Positions 1 through 11,496 of a stretch of 64,000 bases of DNA are shown here, piece by piece. The stretch covers positions 1 to 64,000 of the forward strand of contig JAFEKR010000079.1 of assembly GCA_019022495.1 (NCBI GenBank), written 5' to 3'. Under the pieces are notes generated by a model. That model worked only from the letters and a program-made list of their open reading frames with translations. It was not told the origin of the DNA and did no database searches. Source of the DNA: Epichloe hybrida. Its lineage: Eukaryota; Ascomycota; Sordariomycetes; Hypocreales; Clavicipitaceae. Both the position numbers and the translations under genes were made by a program. Position 1 is the first letter of the stretch. Each line of letters starts with the position of its first letter.

Positions 1-566
1 TGTCCGACAAGGGAAAGCTCTCCTTGATGACCAAGTTGTACCAGAACGTCCCATCTTGCATGGACTCTAAAGTGCACGGTCAGCATTGAGGGGCGACATG
101 GCAGAATTCCCAGTCAAGCACGGCTACTTATTCGATAGGATCCGTCCAAAAGCATGTTTCCGAACCGGAAATCATGGCAAAATAACTTGTGCTGGTGATT
201 GTTGTTCTTTGTTGTTGCTCTTTGTCATGAAATGATTTGCGAGAGATCCCAGCATACAAATCGACTCGTGATCATCTTGGACCTCTTGGGGGTTATTGAG
301 AAGATGGGACAAGCTCTGATCTGCTAGAGCAAGGGCGTTCATTGTGTATCCAGGGATTGGAAAACGCATCACCCAGTCGTCGTCGCCTTCATCGAATCGG
401 ATTCTGAAGCAGTTATCGAATGCTCTCTGCATGGCTGTCCTTGTCGATGTTGAGACGCAATCGCTTCGATGCGGGATCGAGGGGCTTCCAGGTGATTATA
501 AGATGCAACAAGCGTTAGCCATTCCTGCGCGACATGGTCGTTTGCAGCGAGTATATGCGGATTCAT
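1..566 (-). pseudogene. Relic of a fungal aminoglycoside-phosphotransferase (APH) family protein, cut by the window edge
   Basis: Pieces of one APH-like protein are readable in order on the minus strand, but in different frames. A start-side piece near 480-530 (RIEAIASQHRQGQPC) shifts frame into a piece at 370-430 with DNCFRIRFDEGDDDWVMRFPIPG-like content, which runs directly into ALADQSLSHLL. Functional members have roughly 100 residues between these two motifs, so the core of the N-lobe is deleted. Below position 150 a GNMLLDGSYRIS piece shifts by one base into AVLDWEFCHVAP, the brace and metal-site region of the family, and then after more loss into DGTFWYNLVI. I see at least two frameshifts and two deletions. 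Substrate is unknown for this fungal family. Family assignment is from remembered motif order, not a search; the rest lies outside the window. Confidence 0.6.
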
Positions 567-1016
567 ACATGAACATAGGGAGCGACGGAAAAATACGGGG
601 ACATACTCCGTATAACTAGATAGATTTATTCCGACTGGGATTTGCTCCCGTTTCCAATCTGCTCGCCGCCGCCACTTCCAGAAGTAGTCGATGATGATGG
701 CTCAGGCACTGATTGGGACTTTGGCAACGAGCTCGGGCAGTCTTATACCGTCACTTCTGGGGGTGGACGGACTCCTATCTCGAACTTGGTCACCTTGTTC
801 CCAAGTTCCCCTCCTCATGCAATGCAATATTGCACCCCCATATCCCAAGGCACCTTGCGCAAGTTTGACATGACTCACCCTGTGTCTATATCCCAGAAAC
901 TGATAATTTGCTCAAAGTCGTCGAATTGGTCTATTCACTTCCCTCCACGTACAATATGTACAAGCTCGGATCCTAGCCCTAAGCACTCCCATCGTTCCAC
1001 TGCCGAATCGAATCGC

Positions 1017-1856
1017 CTAGTTGGTTCGCTCGCCACCCTTGGACTCCCTCAGCTCGTCCATCTTGGCCACTCTCTTCTTGAACTCGACGTACTGGCACTT
1101 TTCGTAGCCATGTCTCTCGTCCTGTCCCATCATCAGCCACAGAGTCCTTGCTGTCGTAAAAGATATGCCCCCGTCTGCCAACGCCGACCCCAGTGTTGCC
1201 GCGCGTTCGAAGCTGTCAAACTTACCGAGCACTTCCACGGGGCATACCACGTCTCTTTTCGGCACTTGTTGAGCGGAATCAGTAGGTGTGCGCAGCTGTC
1301 TCTGTAGGCGAGTGGGAGGCGGGCATCGCGCAGCTCCTCTCGGGTCGCGACTGCGCAAAGAGTTGGGTCAGTGTCTGTACGGACGGTTGTTGAGAGTGGT
1401 GTCTCTGCATACCCCGTGTCTCTGCAGCGGCGTCGGAGCCCATCTCGTCGTGAAATCAATCGGCTTAATGCGAAGATGTCGTGGTTGGCGTGCTGGTGCG
1501 TGCTGGTCCGGGGGTTTGATAGTTTCCTCTGGGTAGGGCCGGGTGTTGAGTTGTGGGCCTGATATCTTAGGCGCGAAAGCTTTGCAGGCCACTTGTAATT
1601 GTAAATCCGCACATACGGATTACGGATTACGGATTACCTGCATCAAGGCTTCACCTAATACGGAGCGGAGTAATCCCATCACCTCTGACCTCTGACAGTC
1701 TCTTGGGCAGCATTTTCACAATTTTGCCTGACCTGACAGCAGATACTCACGTCTGGTAGGCAAGAACGAGCCAGCATCGGCCACTATGTCCAACTGCTCG
1801 CGTGAAACTCGCAGCGTCAAGACTGATTCCCGGAAGCCGTTCATTTCCAAGGCCAT
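1017..1856 (-). CDS. NADH:ubiquinone oxidoreductase subunit NDUFB7 (B18), complex I
   Basis: Accessory subunit of mitochondrial complex I on the intermembrane-space side. Two exons are clear: 1226..1350 encodes TREELRDARLPLAYRDSCAHLL and PLNKCRKETWYAPWKC, and 1017..1121 encodes ERHGYEKCQYVEFKKRVAKM ending GGERTN and a TAG stop. They join across a GTAAGT...CAG intron (1122..1225) at a codon boundary. The cysteine spacing is that of the family's twin CX9C fold. The first exon is uncertain: 1751..1856 starts with ATG, ends at a GTGAGT donor with the right phase, and would join after a 400 nt intron at a CGCAG acceptor, but its residues do not resemble the family N-terminus I know. Core certain, start uncertain. 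Confidence 0.8.
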
Positions 1857-2509
1857 CCTGCGACGTGCCCTTGTCACCCCCCGCCCTGCTCATCTATCTG
1901 CAACCGTGAATCTTGAATCTCCGTGCATCTGTTGTGGCTCTCTCATTGATCCAGTCAGGGGGTCCCCAACCGCGACGGAAGACGCGCTCAGCGCGTGGTT
2001 TCGTCGTAATTGCCGGCCTGTGGCTCCTTCAGCGCGTCTAGTTCCTGTGCCGTCCTGTAATCTGGTTGGCTGTGCTTTTGCGTCGTCCCATGTCTGATGC
2101 TAGCTCAGTTCGGGCCCCAAAGGGCGTATATAACTTGAACGTCCTCTTCTGAGATCGGTATATTCATCTTTGGACTTGGGGTTTTTTTTTTTTTTTTTTT
2201 CGTCTGTTTACTCCAGACTCTGTACTTTAGTCCCGCTTATCAACTTGAACTCACCGTCATTTCTGCCACCCGTCGATCTTCTCTCTCGTTTCGAAGTCGA
2301 CGACTCGCATCGCGTACCGTAACTTTGACGTGGACCTTTGTCCAACTGCCTGTCACTCTCCAGCCTTCTCGGGAGCGCGTCTTGAAGATATTCATTTATC
2401 CCTTCTGTTCTCCTTTTTGTTCTCCATTCCAACTACGATTCATACAAACACTATTTCTTTTACATATTTTATAATCTTGTTACGTTTTTTCAACACACCC
2501 GCCATCATC
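1857..2509. other. Intergenic region between divergent NDUFB7 and FHA genes
   Basis: A shared promoter region for two divergent genes. It holds a T19 tract (2182-2200) and a pyrimidine-rich stretch leading to the FHA gene start. The part next to NDUFB7 is GC-richer. No other gene is supported. Confidence 0.4.
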
Positions 2510-3235
2510 ATGGCCGCCTCCCAAGACATCATCGCCTGGCTGGTCCCAACGGCACGAAACACACCCGCCGACAAAGCAACCCGCCTCTCGGCCAACACGC
2601 CCCTCACAGTCTCTACCTCGTCATCAGCATATCTCGCATCCCGTCTACCCACGCTCCCTGGCACCCCTCAAGCCGCCATCCAACTCGCCTTTACGCATCG
2701 GGTCCGCCGCCCAGGCAGTTTCACGCTGGGGTCCGATCCCAACCACTGCGACGTGCTTCTCCCCGGCCTCCTGGGCATTTCCAAGCAGCACTGCGCAATC
2801 GGCTTCGACGCACAGTCGCGATTGATCCTGGACGACTTCTCCGAGTCCGGCACGCAAGTGTGGTACGACTGGGCATGCAACGGCGATCAACGAGATTACT
2901 CGTGGGTTCTGAGCAGCGGCGCGGCTGCCGATGGGTTCCCGAGCGCCGTGCAGCGAATCGCTCTGGACATCCAGGGCGTGCGGTTCCTGGTCATCGTGAA
3001 TGACCACTCTGCCGACTGGGAGGGCTACAGGCGGAGAGTTGATGCGTTTTGCGAGCAGGCGCCGCGGGAATCGGACTGCCTGACCGCTCCGTGGGATGCA
3101 GATGCCGCGTGGTACGTGGAGCAGCCGATGATTCAACATGTTTTCGTCAAGGGTCAGGCAGGAGAGCCTTCGGGCGATGTGTACCTGTGGGATACGTCTC
3201 GACCTTGGGAACCCATGGTCAAAGCTTCGGCATGA
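2510..3235 (+). CDS. FHA-domain protein without a kinase domain
   Basis: A 241-residue, intronless protein. Start chosen at the ATG in ATCATCATGGCC; the frame is open further upstream but that part is hydrophobic and unlike the family. The forkhead-associated (phosphothreonine-binding) fold is visible at about residues 60-165: GSFTLGSDPNHCDVLLPG gives the first strands, GISKQHCAI the conserved S-x-x-H core, and DFSESGTQVWY the later loop. In many Pezizomycotina proteins with this N-terminus, as I recall, a protein kinase domain follows; here the frame ends shortly after DVYLWDTSRPWEPMV. So it may be a short family member or a truncation. No target can be named. Convergent with the RPA43 gene downstream. 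Confidence 0.75.
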   Translation: MAASQDIIAWLVPTARNTPADKATRLSANTPLTVSTSSSAYLASRLPTLPGTPQAAIQLAFTHRVRRPGSFTLGSDPNHCDVLLPGLLGISKQHCAIGFDAQSRLILDDFSESGTQVWYDWACNGDQRDYSWVLSSGAAADGFPSAVQRIALDIQGVRFLVIVNDHSADWEGYRRRVDAFCEQAPRESDCLTAPWDADAAWYVEQPMIQHVFVKGQAGEPSGDVYLWDTSRPWEPMVKASA

Positions 3236-3660
3236 TTTCTTGGCCGTCTGTCATCGACTCTCGAGTATCTTTGGGTATTGCGCTCCAGATTGTACTACAA
3301 GGTCCATTTCCACGTGGCGGCTGCCACTTTTGGTGAAAGGAGGGACAACGGTGTCATTAAGTTGATGATAATTTTTTTTTTAATTTTTTTCAGTGCTGGC
3401 GGCCATCTTTCTTTGATGCATCGTCAAGGTACATGTTTTCAAGCAAGGAGTTGGTGCGGGTGCATTGGCAGACGCAGGTCAGGAGTAATTTCTTCTCTTT
3501 TGAACTTGGTTTGGTCTTATATAGAGACACATCGCAACAGAATGAACCGAAAGAACGCTTTTCTCGGATCGCCACACAACTCCGTTCCCTGTTCTACCTG
3601 GACCCAAACATGTCTTGATGTCTCTCCTCCGCGTGTGTTCATGTTCTTAAAACCCCGCCA

Positions 3661-5094
3661 TCAGTCGTCAAACTTGGTAGCATTGGATTCCTCGGCTGGG
3701 GCGGCACCCCCCTGGTTCTCCTGCTGGTTCTCGCTCTCCTCCGGCGCAAATCGTGTCATGCTGAATTCAGGTGCTCGTCGTCTCTGCATCTTTCGCCCGC
3801 CCTTCTTCTCACGCCTCACTTGGGCAAGGCGTGCCTCCTCCTGTATCAGTTTCTTCTCGCTGCCCTTATCGAGCATGGTGCCTTCCAGACTAAGGTAGCT
3901 GGTCTCGCCGCTGGTGCCAGCGTCAAAGTTGCGGATTCTAAAGCGGATCTTGCCCTTGATCCGGGTTCCGCTACCGTCGACCCAGAATCCGGTGCTGTGG
4001 ATCTGGCGTACCACACCGTGGTCGTCTGCAGTCATGACCGAGGCCGTTTCTTCGAAGCCGGTTGCCTCTGCGGACTCGTTCGACACCCATCTCCAAGACG
4101 GCGGGAGACGACTCGCCTCGATGGAGGCATTGAACTTTCCAAAGCACACGACACCGATGTGGCCCTCTGTTTGCAGATTGACGCTACCTTCCATCCATGC
4201 TCCTCGGCTGGGTACGAAGAGCTCCACATCTGCGGTGATCCAGCCGAAGCCGACGGCGTATTCGCCCTTTGATAGCAACGTCGTTGGTGACTCGTCGTCG
4301 GCTGCTGCCCCGTCGCGACTTGGTTCGGGGCCCAGAGAGACGTTCTTGTAGTCAAGAAGGACGCCTCGCAGCGAAGGCACGTATTTGTTCAGAAGGTGTT
4401 GCAAGTGCTGGTATTGGGCACTGGTCACCGGTTGAGCCCAGCCGTTGGGATATATGGGCTCATACAGCGATACTGTTTGCTTGAAGAAGGGGAACTGTGG
4501 GTTTGCAGGAGTTTCAGGCGGCTGGTAGATCCCAGACCATGTCGCATCCAATGGCTCATCAACATCCATCGCATGTACGTCGTTTGCTGCGGGTTGGGCC
4601 GGTGTCTCTTCTGCCTCAACATCATCGTCTGTGACCTCAGCGTGCTTCTTTTGCTTCTCCTTCTTCTTTTTCTTCTTCTTCTCCTTCTCCTTCTCCTTCT
4701 CCGTCTTGTCGGACCTTGAAGCTCCGCTATTCAAGTCTGCCATGTCGCCAACCTGCGTTGATTTTTGTTCTTCCTTGTGCTTTTTTCTCTTCTTCTTCTC
4801 GCTCGATGATGCCGTCGCCGCATCTACTTCGTCCAGAGCATCGCCCTCATGTTTCGATTTCTTGTCCTTGTCTCTGTTTTTATTCTCCTTCTGTGTGTCC
4901 TGGCTGCTGGCCAAGTCTCCATTAGACGCAGTTGCATTGACCGAGATGCTCTTGGATTTCTTGTGCTTTCGTTCGCCGTCAGCAGCAGCGTCCTCTTCTC
5001 TAGCGCGCTTCTTTTCCGACTTTGAAGATTTGTCCTTCTTGCGCTTCTTCTCGTGTTTGGGAATCGCCGGCTCGGGCGACGCGGCTGCAGGCAT
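3661..5094 (-). CDS. RPA43: DNA-directed RNA polymerase I subunit RPA43
   Basis: A 477-residue intronless protein. Residues 1-175 are a lysine/glutamate-rich nuclear or nucleolar tail (runs such as EKEKEKKKKKKKE). From about 195 the conserved part starts: PFFKQTVSLYEPIYPNG and LLNKYVPSLRGVLLDY match the N-terminal RPB7-like fold, and GYAVGFGWITADVELFVP-type sequence followed by GSVNLQTEGHIGVVCFGKFN is the OB-fold module with a RIRNFDAG-type strand later. RPA43 with RPA14 forms the stalk of Pol I and contacts Rrn3 at rDNA promoters. The C-tail (RRREKKGGRKMQRRRAPEF region) is basic. The long lysine tail is typical of filamentous fungi rather than yeast. Divergent from RIB1, with a 1.3 kb intergenic space. 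Confidence 0.88.
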   Translation of the reverse strand: MPAAASPEPAIPKHEKKRKKDKSSKSEKKRAREEDAAADGERKHKKSKSISVNATASNGDLASSQDTQKENKNRDKDKKSKHEGDALDEVDAATASSSEKKKRKKHKEEQKSTQVGDMADLNSGASRSDKTEKEKEKEKKKKKKKEKQKKHAEVTDDDVEAEETPAQPAANDVHAMDVDEPLDATWSGIYQPPETPANPQFPFFKQTVSLYEPIYPNGWAQPVTSAQYQHLQHLLNKYVPSLRGVLLDYKNVSLGPEPSRDGAAADDESPTTLLSKGEYAVGFGWITADVELFVPSRGAWMEGSVNLQTEGHIGVVCFGKFNASIEASRLPPSWRWVSNESAEATGFEETASVMTADDHGVVRQIHSTGFWVDGSGTRIKGKIRFRIRNFDAGTSGETSYLSLEGTMLDKGSEKKLIQEEARLAQVRREKKGGRKMQRRRAPEFSMTRFAPEESENQQENQGGAAPAEESNATKFDD

Positions 5095-6387
5095 TTTGGT
5101 CGCTGGTTTGTTGAGGCTTGCCGAGTTTGCTTGCTATGGCTTGGATGGCTTCTGCGAGGTGGCTAGTGGAGTTTCCTATAAATTTTTTCTGGCCAAAATC
5201 CCTTATCGATTATCGCGCATGTCCGGAGTACCGGGCAGCTGCGGCCTCAACTCGAGGGTTGGCTTCACGTGAGGGTGCTTAATTGTTTCAAAGTATTGTA
5301 CGTAGTACGCCGTACTGATTGGGTTTTATCCCTCCGTCTGCATTGATTGGTACACGTCCGTCCTCTTTCGTGGGGCTGCATGAGCCTGCGTAAGTCGTCA
5401 TGTCATGTTGACATGTCTTTCAACCCTGCCCAATAACAACAAGCTAACTTGTACAGTTCCAAGCAAAAACAACAGACACGAAAGCCCATAGCTCAGTAGT
5501 TAACAACAAGAAACAACAAGTACGTAAAGTAGCGCTGCGCTTTGGAGACGCGGATTCTTCTTCTTCTTCGTCTGAGCGTTACCCTACAGCTCATTTGCGG
5601 CCAAGAAGTGTCCGCCAAGGCCCCCCACTTCAAACATAAGAAGTACATCCGTATTGTAATCCGTATAACAGTTGTCGTTCATCATTTTCATCCCATATCG
5701 TCAGAATAACTCATTCTTCCGCCCCAGATGCCCACTTCTGTTGGTGCCAGCCCTATTCATCGCGCAGAAGGGTTGAAAAGAAAAGTTCAAGACAATGCCT
5801 TGGGTGTGCAAGTACCCGAAAACATCCTTTTACCTGTTCGTGTCTCGGCATGAACAAGTACCTCCATGTCTGCTTAAGGTGATGATGACCTGGTAGAACT
5901 GCAGATTACGTGTAGAGTTGTAGATAGTTGTATGCGGCACGACCATGGATAAGACATGGCTTGCTTGCCATGTGCGACCCCGTCTGTCATGTGGCAGGTC
6001 GGTCAGCACACAAGATGGATTTTTTTACATGCAGGGACCAACTGTCTGCGTCTCCACAATTCGCCGAGGTTTCGATAGCTTCCACGGCAAAGTAACCCTG
6101 ACTAATAAGAATTGAGCCGAACCGGCTAATAAAGCGTTTCGTGGGGAGTCCCGTCATCACATCATCAACAACCAACATTCACTCGCACATGCACATACGG
6201 ATCCGTACATGCACATGTTTTCGTTCAGTCGACATTCCCGGTGCAATTCGACAGCCGCACCATCATTGTGTCTTTTCACTTCCGGGCTCGAGGTCGGCCT
6301 TCCAATGCGATAGTAGATTTCCTCTCTGCCAGCAGCACCAACCAGCCAGCGCATTGACGGCATCACACGCGACCACACGCGACCGAC
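5095..6387. other. Intergenic region, divergent promoters of RPA43 and RIB1
   Basis: 1.3 kb with no supportable gene. It contains several copies of short TACG/CCGTA words (for example near 5298-5316 and 5649-5667), a CAACAAG-rich stretch at about 5440-5525, and CACACGCGACC doublets just before the RIB1 start. No tRNA-like fold was seen. Confidence 0.4.
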
Positions 6388-7559
6388 ATGCCGTCCAACA
6401 CTCACGCCGAGCTCGGCGAGACGAGCCAGCTCCCGTCCTTTTACTCTCCACGCTCGACGCCGGCCGATAGCTCAGCCAAAAACGATCGAGACCTTCACCA
6501 ACATGTAGACGGGTTTGCCCTCTCGCAGGACAGTGCCGATCCAACACATCCTCCTCCGCCGTCGCTGCTCTCCCCCGCCTTCACCCCGCCGCAGACTCCG
6601 GGCACTCACACTCCAACAGCCGCCGGACCACGCGGTGTGCCAGTCGATAGCTCAGATCCCAACGGAGGATGTGGAAACAAGAAGCCAAGGCTGCTACCGA
6701 CGCTCCCGGAAGTGCAATGCATTGTGCGCGCACGAATCCCCACCGTCAACGGGACCGAGATGTTCCTCCATCTCTATACCAACAACGTGGACAACAAGGA
6801 ACATCTGGCCATTGTCTTTGGCAACCACATCCGGAGCCAGAGCCTCGATGCCCCCCGCCAAGGAGAGACGGAAATGGACCGCATGATCCGCGGCGCCTAC
6901 ACTGGTAGACTATACCCTGGCCGAACTACCAGCGGCGCCAACGCCGCCAACGCCGAGTCGCCCACCGCAGCATCCGAGCATTCCTCTTCTTCTCAGCCGC
7001 CGCTGGTACGAATCCACTCCGAGTGCTACACTGGAGAAACCGCATGGTCTGCCCGTTGTGATTGCGGAGAGCAGCTCGACGTGGCGGCTCATCTGATGGG
7101 CCTGCCTGGCAATACCTCTGGCGGCATCATCATCTACCTGCGCCAAGAGGGGCGAGGCATAGGGCTGGGCGAGAAGCTAAAGGCGTACAATCTACAGGAT
7201 CTGGGTTCGGACACGGTAGAGGCCAATCTTCTGCTGCGTCATCCTGCCGATGCTAGAAGCTACGGCTTGGCCACCGCCATGCTGCTGGATCTAGGACAGC
7301 ACGATGTGAGATTGCTAACGAACAATCCCGACAAGATCAGAGCAGTCGAGGGCCCCAACAGGGAGGTCGTTGTGAGGGAGAGAGTAGCCATGGTACCGCT
7401 GAGTTGGAAGGGCGAGGGGGGCTTCAAGAGTCCGGAGGCGCAAGGGTATCTCAAGACCAAGGTAAGCGGGGGGATGGCTCTGGTTCAGCATGGTTTTGCT
7501 AACTATTCGACTTTTAGATCGAGAAGATGGGCCATATGCTGGAAATGCCGAGATCATAG
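6388..7559 (+). CDS. RIB1: GTP cyclohydrolase II (riboflavin biosynthesis)
   Basis: Catalyses the first step of riboflavin synthesis, opening GTP with release of formate and pyrophosphate. Two exons, 6388..7461 and 7518..7559, join across a 56 nt GTAAGC...TTTTAG intron; reading through the intron instead gives a meaningless tail. The predicted protein is 371 residues ending [14 protein letters not shown]. The zinc site is visible as [20 protein letters not shown] (three Cys), followed by [20 protein letters not shown] and [13 protein letters not shown], and by [15 protein letters not shown], the GTP-base and phosphate-binding segments. The N-terminal 110 residues are Pro/Ser/Thr-rich and not part of the catalytic fold. 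Start ATG lies after two ACACGCGACC copies. High confidence. Confidence 0.93.
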
Positions 7560-8075
7560 GGTGATGGAGTGCGGAAGGCCAAAGCGCAGATGGTGTTTAT
7601 CTGGAGCATGAAAGGGGGGGGGGGGGGTCTCCATGCACATATTTTGGGAGTTGGAAGGCGTTGCGTGGCATTTTATCGTGGAATACTAGCGATTGCACAG
7701 GGCCTGTTGCATATATGGGTGGGATACTCAAAATATGAACGTACTTATGCCCAAAAGAAAAATTATCTGAGTTGGCAACTAGCAATGGCCTTTATATTCC
7801 AGATTTTATGGTCTGGTTCATGAATCATTAGTAAAGGAGGGACCGACCTAGGTCTTGTTCACGCTAGAATGGTGGGCCCACTTAAACTTTTCAAATCGTC
7901 CAAACGTGCCTGAGCTTTTTCAATCAACTTTCCGTATTACCAGGAATCCACCTTCAACCTTCTACCTCAGTGTTTGTGCATTCTCGCTTTACGTCTCCTA
8001 CGTCTCGTTCACGACCGCAGACAAGCTCATGCCACTGCACCTTTTCTTCCAACAGTTCGTCATGTCTCGATAGCC

Positions 8076-10604
8076 ATGGCTACCCAAGAAATCAGATTGC
8101 GCCTCGCCGTCCGTCGGCATGGCGTCCCAGAGGTGATGCTTGTTTGGCCATGCAAACGCTCTGCAGATATGACCATCGCCAAGCTCCTCGCCTCAGTCAA
8201 TGAGGTGGTGCCGCTGGAAAGTAGCCAATGGGGACTGGAAGACTACGCGGTCGAACTCGTGGGTGTTGATGGGGCCACCTACGAGTGCCTGCATTTCCAA
8301 CTAGTTGCGCAGACACTCAAGGATGAGGACCAATTAATGTATGTTGTTTTCACGAGCCTCATCACGCTGAATGAACAACAATTGAGCTAACCCAATCGTG
8401 ATAGAATACGGTCGCTCTCGACAGACGACGTGAGACGGCGACGACTCAGCGGGCGACACCAGATCTCGACCGATGGCAAGCATCTTGTTGATGGAGTGGC
8501 ATTTGGCCGGCCATGGCTGCGTGCTCCTCGCGACCGACCGGCTTTAGAGCTGCCTCCTCGGAAGAGAGCCCGAATCGAATCACATGAAATGGACATGGCG
8601 GAGCCGCAGCAGTTGCTAATGCTAGATGCTCCACCGGAGCACGACGACGAGGATGATGATGATGACGACGATGACGACGATGACGAATGGATCCAAGACG
8701 AGTGTGGGAACTCTGGAAAGCACGCATGGGGACCAGAAGGCGATGGTTCCACCATATCTGAGTCTAGCAGCAGTGACCAAGAGGACCTCGAATGCTCAAG
8801 GGAGGAATTGGTCGACGAGGTCAGGGCTTTACGCGAGGCTGAACACGATGCTGCAGAGGATCAGCCAGATACGAATGAGTGCTCGGTGGAGCATCTTGCT
8901 GCAATACGCACAGCATATCCGCTCTTGTCATTCGCCACAATTGAGAAGGAACTGTTGAAGCAGAAACAAAACCTGAGGAAGACATATGAGGCCCTGCAGC
9001 AATCGACAACTCCTAGTCTCACTTTTGACGATATGATGGATCACATGGTGACGGGAATCTTGGATCAAAGCGATTCATCCCCCGTGCGAGAAGAACCCGT
9101 GGACATCTTCAACCGACAACCGCCATCACAAAAGCCGCTCATCGAGGAGTTAGTAAGCGAAGAGGAGTCGGGCTCGTCGAGTTCAAACTCGAGCAGCTCG
9201 GATGATACATCATCAGAGGACAAGTCCAATTCTGGAGGCGATTCCAAACACGACGACGAAGATAATAGTGACGAAGACGAGTCAAGCTTCCACGGAGCCA
9301 GTGTCTCGTCCTCGGGGGGTAGTTCGGATGACAGCAGTGACGACTCTAGCGACGACAGCTCAAGTGACTCGAGTGATGAATCAGACTCGGAGCCAGTCAA
9401 AGCTCCAGACACTATTCAGGTTCAACAAGAAAGTGCACCACTCCAGGGCCTCAGTCGCACGCAAAAGCGTAACGCACGACGGAGGAAACAGAAGGCCGCA
9501 AGTCGGCTGATGATGACCACACCAAGCTCGGCGGACGCAGAGCTACTTGCGCGGAAGGAGGCTCTTCTGGGGGCGTTGCAGGCGGATGTCACCAACGTCG
9601 AAAGTCAATCATCGGTGGTAGACGTTGAAGCCAAAGCCAACACACCCATCAACGATCACAAGGCGGGGACATGTACGCCTGCGGAGGCTTCTGCTCAACG
9701 ACGAACTCGAGTAGACATGGGTGCCGGGAGACGAATGCTGTTTGGAGCTTTGGGACTCAAAACCCCCAAATCAAAGGCAGACGAAGAGCGCATCAAGCTG
9801 GGGCTCATGAAAGACGTTAAGCCTCTTAGCAATGCCAGGATTACTGAAGTCATGGACGGCGATGCCAAGCAAACTACTGATGGGGGTGTCGGCGCGGACG
9901 AATGGAAGTCAAAGATCACGTATCGGGCCGTCGAATGTTGTCACGAGGGCATGGTTCTGTCGGAACCCCCTTTCCCCTTTGTTCAGCGTTGGGATCCTCA
10001 ACAGCAATACGGATCGATGCGGAAAAGGAAGAGGAAGTCTGAGGAGTTCGACGCTGATTACCACGGTCCAAGCCCATCCAGTGGAAGCAGGTCAACCACG
10101 CGAGACCCGTTCAAAGGTGAAGCCGAGAGCACAGCAGCACAGGCAGACGGCGACCTTGTCGAAACTGTTGGCAATGGGATCAATGGGCATGCAGAGGCCG
10201 AAGAGGCAGATTTGCCCGAGCTTCCAGAGGATCCAAGTACCTTGCCAGCCCTGGAAAAAGGTGCGGCCAAGAAGGGAATGGTCATCACATGGAAACAATG
10301 CACCATGTCAAAGGCAACGCAATGGCAGCCCGTCATCACATCTGTGACGGGAGAGGTCCTCTCTGACAGCGCCGAGTCCAGCATGAAAGTACGTCTCGCT
10401 TTCAGAGATCGCGAGTCCACGGAGAAGTTGTACGATGAAAAGACGGGCCAGCGAATTTACGACAAGTTCGAGACGCCCGACTTCGAGGACGAAGACGAGG
10501 AAGAAGATGACGGACTCAGGACCGTGGCGTGGGAGGAGATGACGGACCCCAAGATTCTGGCAGCTACGTCGCCGTGGGTCGCGACGAAGGAAACAGAGGC
10601 ATGA
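8076..10604 (+). CDS. Large acidic nuclear protein with coilin-like architecture
   Basis: 820 residues from exons 8076..8338 and 8405..10604; the 66 nt intron (GTATGT...GATAG) restores IRSLSTDDVRRRRLSGRHQI. Three parts are seen. Residues 4-90 form a compact, ubiquitin-like-looking domain (IRLRLAVRRHG, MLVWPCKRSADMTIAKLL, DEDQLI). Residues 139-145 (PRKRARI) are a likely nuclear signal, then a run of aspartates (168-181) and long Ser/Asp/Glu stretches (about 330-400) that look like casein kinase 2 targets. Residues 714-820 form a Tudor-like end: VITWKQCTM, GEVLSD, MKVRLAFRD and VAWEEMTDPKIL. The order ubiquitin-like domain, basic NLS, acidic Ser tract and Tudor-like C-terminus is that of coilin, the Cajal body scaffold. 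This is my inference; fungal databases label such proteins as unknown. Confidence 0.8.
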
Positions 10605-11496
10605 ATTTCTCAGACTTTGTTGACAGTCTGGCCTGGGAGGGAAAAAGCATTGGCACTTGTACTGCCCACTAGGTGTATTCATTATCACGGCGTTCAGGAT
10701 TCGATACCACGATAGCATGTATAGTAAATCTGTAGCGATGAACAACTTCTGTCATGAGCAGACCAATGGGCGGGCCATTTGCCAACAAGCATGCAGCAAA
10801 CATGCAACTGTCCCGTACTGTTTGTCCCATTTGCCAGGGAAGCTACCACGGCACAAAAACACGGGGCCACAGTGATGAACAAGCCGTGTAATTCAAAAGG
10901 CGGCAGAAGACTGGCTGGCCGTCATTCACTTCACTTCAGTTGCGAGACGTGGGCGTAGAAGCATTGGTCACGAGAGCAGCTCTTTGATACTGCCTGGCAA
11001 GGTCTGCGGGGCGGACGGACGAGTGGGTGGTCAAGATGCGTTATGCATGGCATGGTACAAGATCAAAGTCTGATCGGATCCATCGGCTCGCTGGCCGGGA
11101 ACGCGAGTTACTTTGGTGTCATGGTCATGGGGCACGAGATGGATGGATGGATGGATGGATGGGGGTGATGGCATCACTTGGAATTTTGTTTGGCCGTTTG
11201 GCAAGTTTTGGCGGATATCTGACCCATTTCAGGATTGATTGGCTTGTTTGCTGTCCTTGCTTGCAATCCTCGGCGGGGATTTTTGTGCTGCGGAACTTTG
11301 CTTTCCATCCTTCTTTCATGGGGGGCCATGATGATATCCCGGGTCTTGACATTGTCTTCTTTTCCAACCCTTTATATATTATTATTCTTTTATTCTTTCC
11401 TCAAAAAGAAAACATCTTCTTCTCGCACAAGGAAAGATAATCTGCTTCGTTCTTGGGATATTTTTTATTTATTTTTTATTTTTCCCCACGCCCACC
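10605..11496. other. Intergenic region with a (GATG)n microsatellite
   Basis: About 0.9 kb. A GATG tetranucleotide run lies at 11139-11162. Close to the downstream gene there is a TATATATTATTATTC stretch and an AT/pyrimidine-rich leader. No gene supported. Confidence 0.4.

Noticed and set aside
642..1307. 221-codon plus-strand frame
   Set aside because: It lies antisense to the NDUFB7 exons and has no recognised motif; a shadow frame.
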